Shown here: piece by piece, positions 1-6,609 of the stretch
How the letters are laid out: each line of letters starts with the position of its first letter
Position numbering within the stretch: position 1 is the stretch's first letter
Assembly: GCA_964513905.1 (NCBI GenBank)
Contig: CAZENS010000020.1
Coordinates: forward strand, 1-10,019
Direction: 5' to 3'
Length of the DNA: 10,019 nt
Origin: CAMEGH01 sp964513905
GTDB lineage: Bacteria > Patescibacteriota > Saccharimonadia > Saccharimonadales > Saccharimonadaceae
The notes under the pieces: generated by a model
What the model saw: only the letters and a program-made list of their open reading frames with translations
What the model was told of the DNA's origin: nothing
The model's database searches: none
Made by a program: the position numbers and the translations under genes

Positions 1-525
1 TATATCTGTTACTGCTAATCCACGAGCGGCATCAATGGTACTATAGGCATCCATTGCAGGTACTTGCAATTTGCTGATTTCTGTATGGGATAGTGCAGGA
101 CTACTGCTAGTGTTGGAGCCAAACAACTCAGTTTTACCAGTCCCCGTAAAAGTAAGGAGCTGGTCAGTTGCTGTTGGTTTTCCAACAGAATAGGTTGTAC
201 GGAGCGATGAAACACCATTCTTATCTTCGCTTATGTGTTTTTTTGCACCAGTAATAGTAGTAAATGTACAGTTCTTTTCTGGTGTTAGCAGTGCGCCGTC
301 TGGCCAGTTATCGATAGTTTTTATTTCTTCTTGGAAGCATTTGGCTGCAGCTTTTACACCTGTTTCTGAGGCCTTTTTGGCAAGGTCGCCGTAATAATCC
401 TCGCGTAGCACATTAGAAAATGAGGTGGTGTATTGCATGAATGTAACACCAAGACTAATCATCACTAAAGAAAAAACAAGTACAGACGGAAGGACGTACC
501 CTTTTTGTGAGTTAAATAGTTTCAT
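1..525 (-). CDS. Partial PilX-like minor pilin / pseudopilin (3' end off left edge)
   Basis: The reading frame is open from the ATG at 525-523 to the window edge (175 codons, no stop), so only the N-terminal part is seen. It begins MKLFNSQKGYVLPSVLVFSL: a short basic leader, a Gly at residue 9 that would be the prepilin peptidase cleavage site, then about 20 hydrophobic residues and a polar exported domain with Cys at about 64 and 87. The usual Glu at position +5 of the mature protein is replaced by Ser, as in PilX/GspK-type tip subunits, which often deviate there. The start is secure: a strong Shine-Dalgarno (AAGGAGG) lies about 9 nt upstream, inside the last codons of the preceding gene, and the ATG shares one base with that gene's TAA (TAATG). 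This suggests translational coupling. It probably acts as a minor pilin in a type IV pilus. The PilX label is inference from gene order, size and N-terminus. Confidence 0.8.
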   Translation of the reverse strand, partial: MKLFNSQKGYVLPSVLVFSLVMISLGVTFMQYTTSFSNVLREDYYGDLAKKASETGVKAAAKCFQEEIKTIDNWPDGALLTPEKNCTFTTITGAKKHISEDKNGVSSLRTTYSVGKPTATDQLLTFTGTGKTELFGSNTSSSPALSHTEISKLQVPAMDAYSTIDAARGLAVTDI

Positions 526-1298
526 TACTGTTGTCCTCCTTTTGAAAGTAAAATAGTAGTAGTAAGCGGTTCAATGTTTTTTGGATCAGGGCTGGCAATT
601 GTCAGAGTGACGCGAATACTTGGAACTATAGCGAGCGCATCTGGTGCGGAACTTTCATCATAGACATTAGCGGGAGTGGCATCGTAGGAGTTTTGGTAGT
701 AGTCAACAGAAAATCGGGAAATGTTAGGGGTAACTACGACGTCTTTTTCTTTGCAGGCTGGATCAGCTGCTTGGTCAAGGCAGGTCTTTTTTTGATATAT
801 TGGCTCGGGGCAAACGTCAATTCCCTGCGGTGTAATTGTCCGACGGTAAAGAGTATCGTTTTTTACGTAGTAGACGATATTATTGACGGCAAACGGAGCT
901 AGCGATGCGCAGTCTGGCGTCACTTTTTCGAATACAAGGCTATTGTCGGGGTTTTGGTAGCTTTTTGTCGTAGCGTTTGCTTCAAGTATAAGCTGCCTGC
1001 TGTTTTCGCCAGAACCCTCGTAGCTCCATGCGCCGATTGGGGAGGAGGCCATATCGGCATCTGCCAGCGTAGTTGTTTTCATAAATTTTGTTGTGTAGTT
1101 GATGTCTCGTGCGATCGAATCAACGGCGTCTTGCGCTTGAGCTGCAAGGACAATACGTTTTGTTGCAAGACTGTTTGACGAAAAAAGATGAACTAAAACT
1201 GCAATGAAACTTACAGTGATAAGCGTAGCGATAATCATCGCGACAATCAGCTCGACAGTAGTCATACCTGAATTTGCCCTGTGATTCTTAAAAAACAT
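525..1298 (-). CDS. PilW-like type IV minor pilin
   Basis: I chose the ATG at 1298-1296 (257 aa) over a more distant in-frame start at 1340, because it puts the prepilin signal in the normal place: an 11-residue basic leader ending in Gly11, then MTTVE with Glu16 at mature position +5, followed by about 22 hydrophobic residues. This is the class III (type IV pilin) signal cleaved and N-methylated by the prepilin peptidase PilD. The exported domain has several Cys residues in its second half (VCPEP, KTCLDQ, DPACKEK), possibly disulfide-forming. An AGGA lies about 9 nt before this ATG. The gene overlaps the upstream pilin gene by 11 nt and its TAA overlaps the next ATG by one base, so the three genes are one operon. 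Length and position match PilW of the classical pilV-pilW-pilX order. The specific name is inference; membership of the pilin superfamily is well supported. Confidence 0.83.
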   Translation of the reverse strand: MFFKNHRANSGMTTVELIVAMIIATLITVSFIAVLVHLFSSNSLATKRIVLAAQAQDAVDSIARDINYTTKFMKTTTLADADMASSPIGAWSYEGSGENSRQLILEANATTKSYQNPDNSLVFEKVTPDCASLAPFAVNNIVYYVKNDTLYRRTITPQGIDVCPEPIYQKKTCLDQAADPACKEKDVVVTPNISRFSVDYYQNSYDATPANVYDESSAPDALAIVPSIRVTLTIASPDPKNIEPLTTTILLSKGGQQ

Positions 1299-1857
1299 GA
1301 CTTGATATCCTGACAGTGTTTCTGTTGCCCGGAGGCCCATATTCTACGGTCGACTCAATCTTTATAGTTGCGATATTAGTTGACAGCGGATCGGTAAAGG
1401 TAGCTGCCTCGCATCCATCTGGCGCATATAATGCGACGCGCTGTATGGGGTTAATAAGTGATTCTGGCGCGGTTTCTTTGTTCGTACTACTGTTATCAAT
1501 GAGAGTAATGCCGGGGGCATTGGCGTTCGCAGCAAGGTTTATATCTGGCTGGTTTGTGTAGCTATCTGGTACGTCTAGGCTGCCCCAGCTTGCACCAGGT
1601 TTACAAAAGAAAGGAGCGTGTGTTACCGGAGTGGGTAGCTTGGCTATTGTTGATGATAGTACGGCCTCTTTTGAGGGGAATTTATTGATGTTAGAATTTG
1701 CCACGTTCATAGCGGCTGTGCGTGTGATTGTGGCTTGATGCTGCACTCCAGAAAAATGTGTCATTTGGATGACAACGCTAACAAAAATAGCCGCAATAAA
1801 TAAAGCAACGATAACCTCGACTATTGTAAACCCATCCTCTGTTACGTTTTTCCCCAT
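1288..1857 (-). CDS. PilV-like type IV minor pilin
   Basis: This 189-residue protein starts with a 9-residue leader ending in Gly9, then FTIVE with Glu14 at mature position +5, and about 20 hydrophobic residues (VIVALFIAAIFVSVVIQM). That is a textbook type IV prepilin N-terminus: Phe at +1 is the residue that is methylated, and Glu at +5 is needed for assembly. The polar C-terminal domain has two Cys (FFCKPG and DGCEAA) that could form a disulfide. It is the first gene of a three-pilin operon; its TAA lies inside the next gene, 11 nt past that gene's ATG. The start is the only sensible one for the signal, with only a weak AAGAG about 9 nt upstream. An extended -10 sits 20 nt upstream of the ATG. 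By size and first position it resembles PilV/FimU. It could equally be a lineage-specific pseudopilin. Confidence 0.85.
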   Translation of the reverse strand: MGKNVTEDGFTIVEVIVALFIAAIFVSVVIQMTHFSGVQHQATITRTAAMNVANSNINKFPSKEAVLSSTIAKLPTPVTHAPFFCKPGASWGSLDVPDSYTNQPDINLAANANAPGITLIDNSSTNKETAPESLINPIQRVALYAPDGCEAATFTDPLSTNIATIKIESTVEYGPPGNRNTVRISSHVF

Positions 1858-1877
1858 ACTGTAAAACTCTTACGGTA

Positions 1878-1886
1878 ATTCTATCA
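1878..1886 (-). promoter_or_regulatory. Extended -10 promoter of the pilin operon
   Basis: On the minus strand the sequence reads TGATAGAAT, a TGn extension followed by a TAGAAT hexamer. It ends 20 nt before the ATG at 1857, giving a predicted leader of about 13 nt. No convincing -35 is visible at 17 nt (TAGCAA). It lies back-to-back with the tRNA promoter, so pilin and tRNA transcription diverge from this spacer. Motif-based call only. Confidence 0.4.
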
Positions 1887-1909
1887 CGAACATAATTGCG
1901 TTGCTAGCC

Positions 1910-1938
1910 TTGCATTTCTATAAAGTGCATGCTATGAT
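1910..1938 (+). promoter_or_regulatory. Sigma-70-type promoter of tRNA-Lys
   Basis: A -35 TTGCAT (1910-1915), a 17-bp spacer and a -10 TATGAT (1933-1938) preceded by TGC, making it also an extended -10. It lies 22 nt before the mature 5' end of the tRNA, giving a predicted RNase P leader of roughly 16 nt. This is the best-formed promoter in the window, as expected for a stable RNA gene. Confidence 0.7.
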
Positions 1939-1960
1939 AGAGGGCGTACTTTATGAGCAT

Positions 1961-2037
1961 GGGTCAGTAGCTCAGCTGGTTAGAGCACCTGCCTCTTAAG
2001 CAGGGTGTCCTGGGTTCAAGTCCCAGCTGACCCACCA
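1961..2037 (+). tRNA. tRNA-Lys (anticodon CUU), CCA encoded
   Basis: The full cloverleaf can be folded by eye. The acceptor stem is GGGTCAG (1961-1967) with CTGACCC (2027-2033). The D arm is GCTC/GAGC (1970-1973, 1983-1986), and its loop contains GG. The anticodon stem is CCTGC/GCAGG (1988-1992, 2000-2004) with loop CTCTTAA, so the anticodon at 1995-1997 is CTT, which reads AAG lysine codons. A 5-nt variable loop follows, then the T arm CTGGG/CCCAG with loop TTCAAGT. A discriminator A and an encoded CCA end the gene, so no CCA addition is needed at first maturation. It stands alone as a monocistronic unit with its own promoter and terminator. Confidence 0.97.
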
Positions 2038-2045
2038 TTATAATT

Positions 2046-2079
2046 CGGCAACGTAGAGGGTGCCGTTTTTTATTTTTTT
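2046..2079 (+). terminator. Intrinsic terminator of tRNA-Lys
   Basis: The inverted repeat CGGCA (2046-2050) and TGCCG (2061-2065) is followed at once by a T-rich tract (six T, A, seven T). It lies 8 nt after the tRNA. The stem is short with a 10-nt loop, but the U-tract is strong. It would also insulate folD from the tRNA promoter. Confidence 0.75.
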
Positions 2080-2132
2080 AGATAATTTTTATACAGTACA
2101 GATAGTGCCTAGCGGTAAAATATAGAGTTTTT

Positions 2133-2141
2133 TGCTACAAT
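2133..2141 (+). promoter_or_regulatory. Extended -10 promoter of folD, probably leaderless
   Basis: TGCTACAAT consists of the TGn extension and a TACAAT -10. It ends only 7 nt before the GTG at 2149, so transcription would begin at or next to the start codon. There is no Shine-Dalgarno between them and no good -35. An alternative -10, TAAAAT (2116-2121), would give a leader of about 20 nt, still without a Shine-Dalgarno. Confidence 0.5.
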
Positions 2142-2148
2142 TAATAGT

Positions 2149-2979
2149 GTGAAATATTTGAACGGAAGCGAGCTCGCGGATTTTATAAAAGTTCGCCAGG
2201 CAAAGCAGGTGCGAGGCCTGCGGCAAGCAGAACATATTCAGCCAGCATTGGCGATTGTTCGTTGCGATACGGGCAATCCGGTTATTGATACGTATGTTAG
2301 GTTAAAAAAACAATATGGTCAGGATATTCTTATAGATGTGCACGAGTACCAAGAGAATGAACAGACAGTTCGAGATCGGCTTCGTGAACTTGCTACAGAC
2401 GAGAGTATAACTGGTATTATTGTACAATTGCCGGTTGAGCCAAGCAGTATTGCAGATGATCTAATCGAGCTTGTTCCGAGCCATAAAGATGTAGATGGGT
2501 TAGGGAAAAATAGCGACTTTGATGCTGCAACACCAATTGCTATTGATTGGTTGCTGGCTGGTTACGGTGTTGATGTTGCAAAAAAGAAAGTTGCTATTGT
2601 AGGGGCTGGGCGTCTTGTGGGCGCGCCGCTGGCTAATCGATGGATGCATAGCGGCATCAATCCTACAGTATTCGAAAAGAACGACGGAAAAAATCTTGCA
2701 AATGATTTGGTTCAATATGATTTGATTGTGTCGGCTACTGGAACGCCAGGATTGATTACAGAATCTATGGTTGCGCCGGGTGCGGTTATTGTTGATGCGG
2801 GTTCTAGTTCCGAAGACGGTGTCGTGGTAGGTGATGTAGACGCAAGCGTGCGGGAGCGAAACGACATAACGATTACTCCCGTAAAGGGCGGAGTTGGTCC
2901 GCTAACAGTAGCGGCGTTATTTGATAATGTTATTCTAGCTGCACGCAAGAAGGCGCAACAGCATAAGATAGACGGGTAG
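2149..2979 (+). CDS. folD: FolD: methylenetetrahydrofolate dehydrogenase / methenyltetrahydrofolate cyclohydrolase
   Basis: This 276-aa protein is of normal FolD length. FolD is a cytosolic bifunctional enzyme that interconverts 5,10-methylene-, 5,10-methenyl- and 10-formyl-tetrahydrofolate with NAD(P), supplying one-carbon units. Catalytic positions are visible: Tyr49 and Lys53 in the YVRLK motif, Gln93 in VQLPV, and Asp116 in KDVDG. The Rossmann nucleotide motif is GAGRLVGAP (152-160), followed by GDVD (228-231) and the family signature TPVKGGVGPLT (243-253). The signature is divergent: the usual Pro before GGVG is Lys, the HPYN after DVDG is lost, and the PCTP motif reads AATP. The start is GTG; there is no in-frame ATG until residue 166, and the N-terminus aligns in length with known FolD proteins. 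The TAG stop lies 2 nt from the convergent receiver gene stop. Function is confident; cofactor preference cannot be read. Confidence 0.93.
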   Translation: MKYLNGSELADFIKVRQAKQVRGLRQAEHIQPALAIVRCDTGNPVIDTYVRLKKQYGQDILIDVHEYQENEQTVRDRLRELATDESITGIIVQLPVEPSSIADDLIELVPSHKDVDGLGKNSDFDAATPIAIDWLLAGYGVDVAKKKVAIVGAGRLVGAPLANRWMHSGINPTVFEKNDGKNLANDLVQYDLIVSATGTPGLITESMVAPGAVIVDAGSSSEDGVVVGDVDASVRERNDITITPVKGGVGPLTVAALFDNVILAARKKAQQHKIDG

Positions 2980-2981
2980 CT

Positions 2982-3359
2982 TTAGTCTTCCAGGCTGGCG
3001 AGAACTTCTTTTGTTCGGGCAACAACCTGCCGAGGAGTGAGGTCTGCCTTTACGATATATCCAGCTACACCAAGCGTTCGTAGCTCCTGAGGAGATTCTT
3101 CCTCCCCAAGGTTTGTCAAAATAATAACAGGAAGTTTCTTTCCCCATGGATGTTTGCGAATCTCTTGAAGTGCCTCGGCGCCATCTACTTCTGGCATTTG
3201 TAGGTCCATTAGCACAATATCTGGCCGAAATACCTTTATGAGCTCAATGCCAGCTTTTCCATTATTCGCAAGTTGTACATCAAAGCCTTCGCCTTCAAAT
3301 TTCATGCGATACATTTGGTGGATCGCAGCATCATCTTCAATTATCGCAATTTTTGTCAT
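2982..3359 (-). CDS. Stand-alone receiver-domain response regulator (CheY/Spo0F-like)
   Basis: A 125-aa single-domain receiver with no output domain. All conserved positions are present: the acidic pocket Asp9/Asp10, phosphoacceptor Asp52 (in LMDLQMP), Thr82 (ILTNLG) and Lys104 (VKAD). It would accept phosphate from a histidine kinase in the cytoplasm and act by protein-protein contact, as CheY or Spo0F do. The closest kinase is the membrane kinase encoded by the divergent operon on the other side of a 50-bp spacer, so it is the likely partner; this is inference. Response regulators of this form also occur near type IV pilus genes, which lie about 1 kb away. The start ATG at 3359-3357 has no Shine-Dalgarno. 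An extended -10 ends 11 nt upstream, so the leader is about 4-5 nt. The gene is convergent with folD, with 2 nt between the stops. Confidence 0.93.
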   Translation of the reverse strand: MTKIAIIEDDAAIHQMYRMKFEGEGFDVQLANNGKAGIELIKVFRPDIVLMDLQMPEVDGAEALQEIRKHPWGKKLPVIILTNLGEEESPQELRTLGVAGYIVKADLTPRQVVARTKEVLASLED

Positions 3360-3367
3360 ATCTACGG

Positions 3368-3403
3368 TATACTATAACAAAGAATAATCATCATGGGTAG
3401 GGG
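3368..3403 (+). promoter_or_regulatory. Candidate -10 and Shine-Dalgarno for the methyltransferase-kinase operon
   Basis: TATACT at 3368-3373 is a good -10 hexamer, with a predicted start near 3380 and a leader of about 30 nt. No clear -35 is seen at the right distance. AGGGG at 3399-3403 lies 6 nt before the ATG at 3410 and is a plausible Shine-Dalgarno that supports this start. Confidence 0.35.
3371..3379 (-). promoter_or_regulatory. Extended -10 promoter of the receiver gene
   Basis: On the minus strand the sequence reads TGTTATAGT, a TGn extension plus TATAGT. It ends 11 nt before the ATG at 3359, implying a nearly leaderless mRNA of 4-5 nt leader and no Shine-Dalgarno. It overlaps a plus-strand TATACT (3368-3373), so the two divergent promoters may compete for polymerase. 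Confidence 0.5.
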
Positions 3404-3409
3404 ATTCCA

Positions 3410-4387
3410 ATGAAAAAAAGTCATCATTCATACTTTTCTCTAGAGGTAATTGAGGACGTTACGGCATCTAGCGGCGTGCGGCGATTGAGTGTAAAAGCAG
3501 CTGATCGTTACTCTAAAAGACGCTATAGAATCGAGCGACAAGCTGTAAAAATCTTTGCTAACGGACTTCAGCGTTATTTGGTAAAACGACCGCACAAAGA
3601 TTCAAAAAGTAAACGAAACGTTGCGCGTTCATTGACCTATATGGCGCCAGCTATGCGTGCATGGGCGCAGTATATGCCGGGTGGGTTTGCCACCTATCAT
3701 GTTCACAATCCAGAAAGAATGCAGATTAAGAACGGAAAAAAACTTGATTATATTACGAAGATGCTCTTTCGACACTCGTATGACGGGCAGGGTTTGCGCT
3801 CTCGTTCGTATGCAATGGCGTGGTGGCTACAACAACACTTGTCAGAAAAAACAAATGGAATACGCTGGGCGAGTATTGCGTGCGGAACAGGTCAGCCAAC
3901 TTTCGATGCTTCTGCGATTTTTAAGCACCCAACTCACTATTTAATGATTGACACAGACGAAGAGGCGATTGCCTTTGCGAAGAAGCTTGCTGATAGCTAT
4001 GAGATTGATAAAAGTCGACTAACATTTCGGCAGCTAGATGTTATAAAACATAAGCAAGAGCTTGAAGATGAGCTGCAATTATTCTCGCCTGATTGCATTG
4101 ATGCGATGGGACTTTTAGAGTATTTAACAGATGATGATGCAGTCTCGTTGCTGGGGCATTTGTATCAGCAGCTACCAAAGGGCGGGCTACTTGTCTTTAC
4201 GAATATGCTTCATTCTCATCCACATCTTGCTGTGCATAAGCGTGCGCTATGTTGGCCTGGCGTGAATGTACGTTCGGAGGCTGAAGTGTTGAAGTTAACC
4301 AAAAAAGCAGGTATTCCTGCAGTAGCAACAACCGTATTGCTTCCGGATGATGGGGTCTATGGAGTTTACGGGGCGCAAAAACAGTGA
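3410..4387 (+). CDS. Class I SAM-dependent methyltransferase, substrate unknown
   Basis: This 325-aa protein has a Rossmann-type methyltransferase domain in its C-terminal half. Motif I is ACGTG at residues 157-161, following the beta strand WASI. The acidic end of the second strand (IDTD, Asp181) would bind the ribose of SAM. A strand with Asp210 (FRQLD) would contact adenine. Motif IV/post-I is DAMGLLEYL (231-239), and the post-motif helix and strand are LPKGGLLVFTNM. The first 145 residues are rich in Lys, Arg and aromatic residues and match no domain I recognise; they may form a substrate- or nucleic-acid-contacting region. The TGA stop overlaps the GTG of the kinase gene in GTGA, so the two are translationally coupled and probably work in one pathway. 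It might methylate a small molecule, lipid or signalling protein; the sequence does not decide. The family assignment is secure, the substrate open. Confidence 0.85.
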   Translation: MKKSHHSYFSLEVIEDVTASSGVRRLSVKAADRYSKRRYRIERQAVKIFANGLQRYLVKRPHKDSKSKRNVARSLTYMAPAMRAWAQYMPGGFATYHVHNPERMQIKNGKKLDYITKMLFRHSYDGQGLRSRSYAMAWWLQQHLSEKTNGIRWASIACGTGQPTFDASAIFKHPTHYLMIDTDEEAIAFAKKLADSYEIDKSRLTFRQLDVIKHKQELEDELQLFSPDCIDAMGLLEYLTDDDAVSLLGHLYQQLPKGGLLVFTNMLHSHPHLAVHKRALCWPGVNVRSEAEVLKLTKKAGIPAVATTVLLPDDGVYGVYGAQKQ

Positions 4388-6609
4388 ACATTGTAGGCGC
4401 AGCTTTTTTACTTTCTAGTGCCATCTCGTCTGTATTGTTGAGCGTTGTATTAATGATGTCTCAGCGCCGCCGCGCTATGAATATATGGCTAGCTATGGTC
4501 GCTCTTATGTCCGGCTTATGGACGCTCGGAGTCGTGTTATTTTTGATACATCCAAATCCCGTGCTATCACCGTGGTACGTGAAGGGGTATTATCTTGCGG
4601 CAATTTTTATTCCGTTTGCACTTTATTTCTTTCTACATTATTTTCCGTATGCTTTACCGATATCGAATACAAAGAAGATAATAGCTTCAGTGCTTGTGGC
4701 GGCAGTATTTCTTGTGACTGTATTGCCAGATACGCTACTAAAGCTTGTTAGCGGTGCGAACGGCGTAGAGGTGCAGTTGCAGCAGTACGGCTACTCATTT
4801 TATACCGCAGTATTTTTGTTTTTATCGTTGGGGTCGTTGCTGTTGTCGCTATCAAGTTATCATCGCGTAAAAAACAAGGGCGAGGTAGTGCTTGCAAGGC
4901 AAGCCAGAGGTGTTATTGTCGTTTCGATTGTAGCCCTTATTGGCGGAATGGTATTTAACCTCTTTCTTCCAGCGCTTAACAATTACGAATTAATTTGGGC
5001 GGGCCCTCCTTTTGCGGCCTTATTTACGGCGTATATTTTCTATATCACTATTCAACAGGGTCTGTTCGACGTACGTGCAGCATTAGCGCGAACGACGGCG
5101 TACATGTCAATGTTGGGAGTGACCGTGGCACTGTATGCAACGGTGCTATTTGCTAGTAGCGAGGTGCTGTTTCCGAACGCGCACGTGAGTCGGCTGCAGC
5201 TAACATTCTACGTTGTTATGGCGGTGATTCTTGTGATATCCGCTCGTCCGTTGCGAAAAGTATTAGATAGGTTTACGCACAGTATTTTTTATAGGAGCAA
5301 CTACGACTCTCGAAAAACACTACAAGAGATAACAAAGATCACCGCTAGTGAGATTGAACTACGACAGCTTGTTCGGCAGGCCGTTGATACGCTTTGTCGT
5401 GCGATTCAACCGGAATATGGCTCTTTATATATTCTTTCGGCAAGCGGAAAAACCTATCATTACGGAAAAAACATGTCCGGTAAGCGTCTTCAGGCAAAGT
5501 ATCGACGGCAATTGGCGATTGTTGAAGATAAATTAAGCGAACTGCCGCAAATTGTAAGAAGCAATGATGTTATTTCTTTAGAGGAGCGGCGCGTGCTTGA
5601 TGGCGCTGATGCAGCGGTCGTTGTGCAACTTGTTCTGCGTGGTGAGCATCTTGGTGTACTGTTTTTGGGCGAACGAAAGAGTGGCGAGCGATACAACGAC
5701 GATGACATGCAAATGCTACGTGTAGCTAGCGATGAGCTGGCATTGGCTGTTCAGAATGCACTGCGATTTGAAGAAATTCAAAGATTTAATCATAGACTGC
5801 GTAACGAAGTAGCACGTGCCACGCGTGATCTTCGTCGTAGTAATCGGCAGCTTCATCATCTTGATGAGGTAAAGAATGACTTTTTGAGCATTGCCTCGCA
5901 TCAGTTAAGAACTCCGCTCACAAGCATAAAAGGATACCTAAGTATGGTGTTAGACGGTGACGCTGGCGATGTTACGCCTGCACAGCGAAAGTTGCTAGAG
6001 GAGTCCTTTGTGAGTAGTCAGCGTATGGTTGCGCTAATTGAAGATTTTTTAAATCTATCTCGTTTGCAAACGGGGCGATTTTCGATAGATAAAGAGCCGT
6101 CAAATATAGAGGAGATTGTTCGTGAGGAGGTTGGAAGTTTAACAAGTACGGCCGAAAATAGAACTCTAGAATTACAGCTAGCGGTAGGAAAAGACATGCC
6201 AGAAAAAATATTGGCAGATAGTGGCAAGATACGACAGGTGGTGATGAATCTTATTGATAATGCCATTTACTATTCCCGGCCTAATAAAAAGATTCAAGTG
6301 CGCTTAGCAAGAGATGGCGGAAGTATTCGATTTACGGTTAGAGACAGGGGGATCGGAGTGCCAAAAAGCGAGCAAGGAAGGCTTTTTACACGATTTTACC
6401 GGGCGAATAATGCAAAAAAACAGCGCCCTGATGGAACGGGCGTAGGGCTATATCTTGCTAAGCGTGTGATAGATGAACATGGCGGCGATATGATCTTTAG
6501 ATCAACAGAAAATGAAGGGAGTGTATTCGGATTTACGCTTCCAATTGAATTACCCGATGTAGACGGCGGGAAAGCTAAACAAAGAAAAGCCGCACAAGCT
6601 CAAAAATAA
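4384..6609 (+). CDS. Membrane histidine kinase: multi-TM sensor, GAF, HisKA, HATPase
   Basis: A 741-aa sensor kinase. Residues 1-290 hold about eight or nine hydrophobic segments (near 4-25, 34-55, 66-88, 98-115, 138-158, 175-196, 206-224, 238-260, 271-288), resembling the histidine kinase N-terminal 7TM sensor family, with no large extracellular domain. A GAF-like domain (about 325-460) and a short coiled coil (461-500) follow. The HisKA motif SHQLRTPLTS carries phospho-acceptor His506. The catalytic domain has N-box Asn622/Asn626, G1 DRGIG (654-658), F-box Phe668/Phe671 and G2 GTGVGL (684-689), so the kinase should be active. The C-terminal tail is Lys/Ala/Gln rich. The GTG start overlaps the methyltransferase stop; a GGGG lies about 10 nt upstream. 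No receiver is fused, so phosphate must go to a separate regulator, most simply the divergent 125-aa receiver. The signal is unknown; the membrane core suggests an intramembrane or lipid/envelope cue. The last 35 nt overlap the convergent small gene. Confidence 0.93.
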   Translation: MNIVGAAFLLSSAISSVLLSVVLMMSQRRRAMNIWLAMVALMSGLWTLGVVLFLIHPNPVLSPWYVKGYYLAAIFIPFALYFFLHYFPYALPISNTKKIIASVLVAAVFLVTVLPDTLLKLVSGANGVEVQLQQYGYSFYTAVFLFLSLGSLLLSLSSYHRVKNKGEVVLARQARGVIVVSIVALIGGMVFNLFLPALNNYELIWAGPPFAALFTAYIFYITIQQGLFDVRAALARTTAYMSMLGVTVALYATVLFASSEVLFPNAHVSRLQLTFYVVMAVILVISARPLRKVLDRFTHSIFYRSNYDSRKTLQEITKITASEIELRQLVRQAVDTLCRAIQPEYGSLYILSASGKTYHYGKNMSGKRLQAKYRRQLAIVEDKLSELPQIVRSNDVISLEERRVLDGADAAVVVQLVLRGEHLGVLFLGERKSGERYNDDDMQMLRVASDELALAVQNALRFEEIQRFNHRLRNEVARATRDLRRSNRQLHHLDEVKNDFLSIASHQLRTPLTSIKGYLSMVLDGDAGDVTPAQRKLLEESFVSSQRMVALIEDFLNLSRLQTGRFSIDKEPSNIEEIVREEVGSLTSTAENRTLELQLAVGKDMPEKILADSGKIRQVVMNLIDNAIYYSRPNKKIQVRLARDGGSIRFTVRDRGIGVPKSEQGRLFTRFYRANNAKKQRPDGTGVGLYLAKRVIDEHGGDMIFRSTENEGSVFGFTLPIELPDVDGGKAKQRKAAQAQK

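Noticed and set aside
15..218. 67-codon minus-strand open frame at the left edge
   Set aside because: It is in a different frame of the same strand as the pilin-like gene, which stays open from 525 to the edge and has a signal sequence and strong Shine-Dalgarno.
1299..1340. Upstream start for the PilW-like protein, adding 14 residues
   Set aside because: It would give a 25-residue leader before the prepilin Gly; the ATG at 1298 gives an 11-residue leader with an AGGA upstream.
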